Origin: Yponomeuta sedellus
Taxonomy: Eukaryota; Arthropoda; Insecta; Lepidoptera; Yponomeutidae
Length of the DNA stretch: 64,000 bases
Assembly: GCA_934045075.1 (NCBI GenBank)
Contig: OW203726.1
Coordinates: 9,012,860-9,076,859, forward strand
Direction of reading: 5' to 3'
The translations under genes were made by a program, and so were the position numbers. The notes beneath the pieces were generated by a model that was given only the letters and a program-made list of their open reading frames with translations, made no database searches and had not been told where the DNA came from. Positions 57,952-64,000 of the stretch are shown here, in pieces. The stretch's first letter is position 1; every line of letters begins with the position of its first letter.

Positions 57952-59069
57952 TAGTTTTTCTAATGCAATCAACTCATAGCTGTCATTGAAAAGCCCTCAT
58001 TAAACCAATAGAAGAAACGATGGTCACGTGACAGCGTACAGGCCTTATTGTCAAAACGATGCCCTAATGCCCTGAGTAAGAGTCCAAATTAAGATGGTAA
58101 TGTAACTTACAATAATGGCAGCACTCTGAATGTTTTCAAATTTAGTCGGGTTATCGCAAGTGCAAAATCTGTGAAGACGTAGTCGGATTATTTTAGAAAT
58201 TTGAAATAACTAAAATATTTTGGTGCAAACAACTTTCCGGGATATTGTACAATATAGCACAATGAGGTGAACAGTGCGTGGTGGCTGCAGGTCACATAAG
58301 AAACAAAGAAAACAGAGATTACAATAGGAACTTCCAAAGATGAGTACCTAAAACCTATGTTTTCTCGCATAAGGACCAACGGATAAAATATCACTTTGTA
58401 AATAAACTTCGTAATGACTCATTATCCAAAATTACCGGAATTGTTGCTTCTAGAACCCTTCTACGCCCTAAAATTAGGAAAATAAACCAATCCATTTGTA
58501 GGTTGTACTAGTGATGGGATGGCAAAAGATGGTCGATGAAAATTCGCCTTATTAGTAGTATAGTCGATACTTGTTCATCACACCTTCTTAGTACATAATC
58601 CATTTTTTCTTCTTGTCCAAGTTTTCCCAAATTGATATATAGACGCAATGGCACGCAAAAACGCAGAAATAGGAAGCAGGACAAAAACGACTGTAGACTG
58701 CGATCAAGGCATTTTAGACCCGAGTGATTTGGACGAAGAAACTTATTGCGAACACGCATGAAGGAAAATGTGGTGCCCACCTTAGACCAGTAAAAATGGA
58801 AGTAATGGTGAGAAAGTTAAACATTTGTTACAGAATAATTATGTTCCTCTATCTTTTCATATACACTTATCACATGTTTTTACAAAATAGGATGCTCCCA
58901 GGAGTTTATTTTGTATTCGAGCATAACGAGAATAACTATGAAAAATTAAATTTTTTTTTCCTTTACCATACTTCTTTAGTAAAGTCTACTACATCCAAAT
59001 AGTGTCCCAGGCACCACAGCATCCTAGTGGTGCCTTGATCCACTTAGTTCTTTTAACAGTTTATCTTTA
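57952..59069. other. Right flank of R4, no supported gene
   Basis: Short open stretches occur (for example around 58250-58380 with GCRSHKK-like coding, and 58640-58790), but none shows a full domain or splice structure. Possibly old transposon exons. Confidence 0.35.
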
Positions 59070-59127
59070 TACTATTTTTATTTTTAATGCACTAACCCGT
59101 GCTAAGGAAAATATTAAAAACCTATTT
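59070..59127 (-). repeat. SINE 3' tail, inverted
   Basis: Complement of AATAGGTTTTTAATATTTTC followed by CTTAGCACGGGTTAGTGCAT, the same tail as the SINE at 56651. Confidence 0.75.
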
Positions 59128-59556
59128 ATCTTTATGTCAGTATTTCTAAATCGTAATAAGTTAACAGTGTGATGTGAGAACTGATAATATCAAAAAAACA
59201 AGCCCGCATTTCCCACATCATGATGTTGCTTATATTAAGACTTATAGGTGTAAACAATTTGTTTTCCACACCCCATCAGCTGTTTTATGTTTGTCTTGAA
59301 TTTAAATCTCACCCAACGACAATACAAACTACCATAGACTTACCCACAAAAAAAAACATCTCTCCAACAGTGTAAATCATAGATAAAGAAAGGTTGAAAG
59401 GTAAAAACAAAATTTTAATTGAATGGACGTCAAAGCTGTTAGTTTCACAATTAATAAATTATGTAGTCACCTTATTGCAAAAAATATCTGACTATATAGA
59501 TGCAAATTGTACCTTACTTCAAAGTATGTTGACTGATCCTGATAAGTAATTACTTA

Positions 59557-60210
59557 GGGGCCGTCCATTAATCACGTGATCTTTTTTTAAGCATTTTTAA
59601 ACCCCCCCTCCCCCTTGGTGATACATGGTGAGATTAAAGACTACCACCCCCCCCCCCCCCACCCAACATCACGTGTATTTTTCGTACCTACAAAAAATCT
59701 TAATTTTTTTTAGAACTAGAATTGCCTTGCGCTCGCTAGCGCGCGTGTTGAATTTATATATTAATTTCGTATCGTATATGTCATGATATATTTTTGTGTC
59801 ATTTTACTATAATACATGTAAATGTCAGGCAATCACAAGCCTGGAAGCTTGGCTTCACATACTTATATTTGATCTCCTTTTTATGTTAGCATATTTTAGA
59901 ATATTATCTTATTTCATGTATAAAGTAGAATCTTATTTTATTCTGAAATTAATTATTTGGCGCGAAAAAATAACTGGCGATCAGCGTGCCGAGCGAGCGG
60001 TTGTCGGAGGCGCGTGAGAAGGTACTTCGTTCGTTGCCTAGCAATGGTGAGTCAAGGTCACACTACACGCCGCTTTTCAATTTAAAAATCACGCGAAAAA
60101 ATAAATACACGTGGTATCTTTACTACACCCCCCTCCCCTCTTGTGACATTTCGTGATTTTTGTCAAATCCCCCCCCCCTTTCAAGCCTCACGTGATTTAT
60201 GGACGGCCCC
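59557..60210. mobile_element. GGGGCCGTCCAT Harbinger-type MITE
   Basis: 654 bp, TTA on both sides (59554-59556, 60211-60213). Ends GGGGCCGTCCATTAATCACG and (complement) GGGGCCGTCCATAAATCACG. C-rich runs lie near both ends. Elements with this end sequence are widespread in animals. No transposase ORF. Confidence 0.88.
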
Positions 60211-60479
60211 TTATCAGGATCAGTCAATAATAGACGTAGCTTGTAACCCAAATAGCTTTTATAAAGAGATCTAAAACGAAAGTGTTTAAAAGTGGAATAT
60301 GTTATTATTTAAGCAGCTCTCTTTTGTAGGTACGCCTTTATTAAAAGTTTCTGTTTGTTTTCAGGTCAGTACTGAACATGGGAAATGAGCAAAAATGTCT
60401 GTTATCTGCCAATGCCACGGTCATATTCTTCTTTCTTGATCAAATTTACTGCAGCTTGACGTAGTTGATGATCAATTCA

Positions 60480-60700
60480 ATTCAATTTATTTCAACGTAA
60501 AGAATTTACATTCTGTTTGCTGAATGTCAAAGTAAAATGTAATATGAAAGTGAAAGCCGCCGCTTTCGGGCCGTAATGTAGTGGAGAAAAAGGCAGCGGG
60601 AAGAAAAAACTCCATTCTGACCATCTTTTCTCAAATCTAATACATTAGATACCACCTATACGCATAAGATTCCATGATTGCCATTAATAACTTTAAATGT
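60480..60700 (+). repeat. LINE-type 3' fragment
   Basis: Plus-orientation counterpart of 23215-23415 (ACATTCTGTTTGCTGAATGT, GGCCGTAATGTAGTGGAGAA, ACCACCTATACGCATAAGAT in the two copies). Confidence 0.5.
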
Positions 60701-61043
60701 TAAGGCATTATTAAATATATTTTTTTACATAGGCCGTGAAAACATGACAAGTGCTGCGGCCAGACACACGAACAGCACTCGTTCACGAGCATAACGCAGA
60801 GGTCAGCCATCATCAGTCTCAACCATTTTGGAGGGAGATAGATGACCCGGCCACCACGCCACCATTCGAATAACCTTTAGCAAACCTGCAGATTAAGTTT
60901 TTGTCAGTTATAGAATGTATGATATATTTACTAATATGCAATCACGTCGTCTGTACAAACTTAAAATATGACATACATAACTAACACTGAGGATTGCAGT
61001 GATTCGGTTGCTACATATAAAATATTTATTTAATAACTATGAT

Positions 61044-61457
61044 TTACTCATTTACATCATTTATAAAGTCATCTATTCTATAATAGGCCTTTTTACACAG
61101 CGCCTTTTTAATGAAATTTTTAAATTTGTTTTCAGGCAGGGATAGAATATGTTCTGGAATTTTATTGTAAAATCGTACACTTAGTCCTACAAAAGATGCA
61201 TTTACCTTAGCTAATCTGAATTTAGATAAAGCAACTTTGTTTCTGTTTCTAGTGTTTACGTTATGGATATCCCTGTTTAATTTAAATGTTGTTAAGTTTT
61301 TTCTTACGTACAGTATGTTATCGAATATATATTGGCAAGCCATCGTTAGAATTCCGATTTCCTTGAAAATATCCCTTAGCGATTGCCTTCTTCTTAGTCT
61401 TGATAAATCCTTCTTCTTAGTCTTGCGTTCGAAAGTCTTCGTTGATGTGGTCATCAA
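61044..61457 (-). pseudogene. LINE reverse-transcriptase C-terminal fragment
   Basis: 137-codon minus frame with NTRNRNKVALSKFRLAKV, SFVGLSVRFYNKIPEHI and KFKNFIKKALCKKAYYRI. This is the C-terminal end typical of jockey/CR1-like non-LTR retrotransposon ORF2 proteins (NTR..., VGLSVRFYNKIP). A stop and an AT-rich tail follow. The catalytic RT and endonuclease regions are missing: a 5'-truncated copy. Confidence 0.8.
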
Positions 61458-62255
61458 CCCCTATACCTGTTGTCTAAAATCTGTCAACGAAACGTATTTA
61501 AATATCAGAATTCATCACTTGACACATCAAATTACTGTATCCATCAAATTACTGAATTATTACTTGCAATAATAGTATAATATTGTGATAATTAAATACG
61601 TTTTGCTGGCAACTTTTAGCGACAGATTGCGGTCGAAGATGGATTTACCTAGTCAATATTAGCAACCTAGTATTTTCCTTTTCAAATTTCATTGCAAGAT
61701 AAACATAGAGTATAAAGTTTTGGTAACTTTTTAATGCAAGGTCTTAGCTCGATGGTATTATAAATGGGAAGAAGAAACGTAACGGCAATATGGACGTCGT
61801 TACGGATTCTATTCTGAAACATAGGCCTTCAGGAAGAAATCTGAGACGGAGTATTATGTTGACGTTGACGAATATAATTGTAAATTGTTTCTTTTTAAAA
61901 TAAAAGTTATATACAAAGCAATTTATTTCAATTAATTACATGATTTAATCCAAGTTGTCTTCATTTTTCAACGTTTCTATAGATATCGATGGAGAGTTAG
62001 GCCTATCCCTAGTCTGTAGCGTTTGACAGTAGGGCCTGTACGCACCTTGAAATCGGTGCATTGATAAACGTAGTGCCATCTCTTTTTTTCTTATGGAAGG
62101 TTGGTTAGCGAAAGCAGAACAGCTTTCCTGTCGAAGGTTTCTGGCTTTCTGCGAAGTTAATGCTACCCCTTGTCTCAGACTGAGGTTGACGTATATCTCC
62201 TACCCATTTAGTCTGTGGTTGGTTTAGTTTTCTTCACAAATTAGACAGGTAGGTA
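61458..62255. other. No gene recognised
   Basis: 61740-61920 has a short coding-like stretch ending near an ATAAAA-rich tail (about 61895-61910) that could be a transposon 3' end. Otherwise featureless. Confidence 0.35.
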
Positions 62256-62891
62256 CTCTGAGTGCTTAGTGCGAGTTTGACAGATCCAATCGAATGACTT
62301 TACTACCGCGTTAATCGAGCATTGAGTAGTGAGTATAAGTAAGTTAACCGTTCGAACTGGCAAAACGCTGTCACAGTACAACTCGCACTCGCGTTTATTC
62401 GTGTTTTGGCTGGTGAACGTGTTCACTTGGTGTTCACTTCTCAACGTAAACCATGACAACTCGCACTCAACAATTTTAATTTCCATACTTGTCGCTAGGT
62501 GGCGCTTCCTCGATGCCATTGAAATATGAGTTTACTTTAACGCGATCGAGTAGTTAAAAAACTCTCACTAAGCACTCTGAGTGCTTAGTGCGAGTTTGAC
62601 AGATCCAATCGAATAACTTTACTACCGCGTTAATCGAGCATTGAGTAGTGAGTATGAGTAAATTAACCGTTCGAACTGGCAAAACGCTGTCACAGTACCT
62701 ACAACTCGCACTCGCGTTTATTCGTGTTTTGGCTGGTAAACGTGTTCACTTCTTAACGTAAACCATTACAACTCTCACTCAGCAATTTTAATTTTCATAC
62801 TTGTCGCTAGGTGGCGCTTCCTCGATGCCATAGAAATATGAGTTTACTTTAACGCGATCGAATAGTTAAAAAACTCGCACTAAGCACTCTG
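62256..62891 (+). mobile_element. Head-to-tail dimer of the GAGTGCTTAGTGCGAG MITE
   Basis: Two copies of about 318 bp (62256-62579 and 62575-62891), in the same orientation, share the junction CACTCTGAGTGCTTAG. They are about 95% alike by eye; the first copy has a small extra GTGTTCACTTG duplication. Confidence 0.85.
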
Positions 62892-64000
62892 ATTTTTAAT
62901 TTTTTTTTTTTTTTAGTTCGTCCCGCACTCTGATTTTTAATTACGCGAACAAAACTGACAGCTGTATTCGACCTCTTTTTTTTAATGTTGCAAGCATACA
63001 GCATAGTGTTGTATTATAGCTCACTGATTAGATCTAATTGTATCGGTAATATATGGATCTTTGATTCAATTTTACATATAGGTTTAAATAGGTGGTTAAT
63101 AAATTTATCAATAAATGTGGTAGTTAGCCAGTATCGGCTAGGTCTACCTCACGATGGGCTGGTTGAGAGAGCGGAATGGGAGGTGAAGTGAATGGACTTA
63201 CTTGGTGATGGTGGATGATGGCTCGCTTTAGCTGTTGGGCAGATGATGAGCGATGATGGATAAGCTGATGCGTCCAGCGCACGGAGAACACTCCTGCACT
63301 GTTCACTTATAGTCAAATATTGTCAATATATTGTTCTTTGAGATGATAAAGTTTCTTGGTCACCAAATGTCTATCACTTCACGAGAATTCGAGCACTTAT
63401 CACGCGCGTATGTCACCGTGCAAATGTGTGTGCAGATGGCTGGATAAATTAGTAGCGAGCGAGCGGCACGAGCGACGGCACCGGAACGACTCGAATGAGT
63501 GAATGAATGACCACAGATTCATGATTACGTCGCGCGATCGATTCTCGCACGAACATCCTGGGGGGCCGGCCCAAATCCTCCATCTTCAATGGCTAGTGGG
63601 AGCCTGGCAATCTTGAGGACCGGTCGTCTAAGGGTCCCTGTGCTGGTATCCAGACTTAATAGTTAGGGAAAATGCGAGTGGAAATGAAGATAGAGTTAAT
63701 TGGATACCAAGCTTATGATGACATGATGAAGCCAAGAAGACGAATGACATATGTCTATAATATAATTTTCAAATACAAAACAGTGACAGTTCTTATTATA
63801 AAATAAGTAAACACGAAGGTTTAACACCCCCCTGTAATAAGAACCCCCCGTATATAAGTGAAAAACAAAATGTCACATATCAAAGTAAAACTATACACAC
63901 AAAAAATATTAGCACTCAAAATAAAACACCCTGTATAAACATCAACCTAGGTTCACTACTCTTACAACGCCATCCTTTCCAGGTAGGAGGCGAGTGATTC
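62892..64000. other. Right edge, no supported gene
   Basis: Starts with a T-run and a repeated CACTCTGATTTTTAATT. 63120-63560 is GC-richer with GATGATGG and GAGCGAGCGG tracts; 63800-63990 has short C-runs. It may be part of an element extending beyond the window. Confidence 0.35.

Noticed and set aside
58508..58780. 90-codon minus frame and short plus frames near 58.2-58.8 kb as a new gene
   Set aside because: No domain, no supporting splice sites and stops in all extended frames; only a vague likeness to transposon exons.

Overview
This window looks like nuclear DNA of an insect, most likely a moth or butterfly. The DNA is AT-rich, genes are split by GT-AG introns, and polyadenylation signals are AATAAA or ATTAAA. 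Dispersed repeats resemble well-known lepidopteran families, such as a tRNA-headed SINE whose body carries GTGAAGGAAAATATCGTGAG. Species and chromosome cannot be told from the sequence alone. There are no bacterial-type operons, CRISPR arrays or origins.

Host genes, left to right: (1) a small THAP-domain gene on the minus strand (173-687). (2) A DGCR6/gonadal-family gene in four exons on the plus strand (9069-11322). (3) A 1-acylglycerol-3-phosphate acyltransferase of the AGPAT3/4 type in seven coding exons on the minus strand, spread over 30 kb (43671 down to 13258), tail-to-tail with DGCR6. (4) An intronless OSGEPL1 gene for mitochondrial tRNA t6A37 modification on the plus strand (51382-52614). 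(5) The tiny ATP synthase epsilon subunit gene in three exons on the minus strand (53978-52750), tail-to-tail with OSGEPL1 so that the two mRNA ends almost touch. OSGEPL1 and ATP synthase epsilon are both mitochondrial; AGPAT acts at the ER; the molecular role of DGCR6 is not established.

Nearly everything else is transposable-element DNA. From 1.3 to 8.9 kb, copies of a THAP-encoding repeat alternate in orientation, giving kilobase-scale palindromes that end 134 bp before the DGCR6 start codon. A fourth large copy lies at 55.3-58.0 kb. The last AGPAT intron holds a PIF/Harbinger-type MITE and, on the opposite strand, an intact two-exon transposase-like gene with a Cys-rich N-terminus, a DDE core and a SWIM-like C-terminus (14895-17447). 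The other AGPAT introns hold a TA-flanked element, a foldback element with a mariner-type MITE inside, SINEs, decayed THAP and DDE_3 genes, and a fresh 386-bp duplication with a template-switch-like junction.

Upstream of AGPAT, 44.4-51.2 kb is a nested stack. A hAT-like element holds a Harbinger-type element that carries a 47-bp minisatellite with a seven-unit higher-order repeat. Next to it is a second hAT (8-bp target duplication) holding a young non-autonomous LTR retrotransposon, ending 177 bp before the OSGEPL1 start codon. A second minisatellite-bearing element sits inverted in an AGPAT intron (25.6-27.7 kb). The right flank has a Harbinger MITE inserted in what was a perfect 42-bp palindrome, a LINE 3' fragment, and a head-to-tail MITE dimer. 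No wholly new host pathway was recognised; the novelty is in the architecture of the mobile elements.
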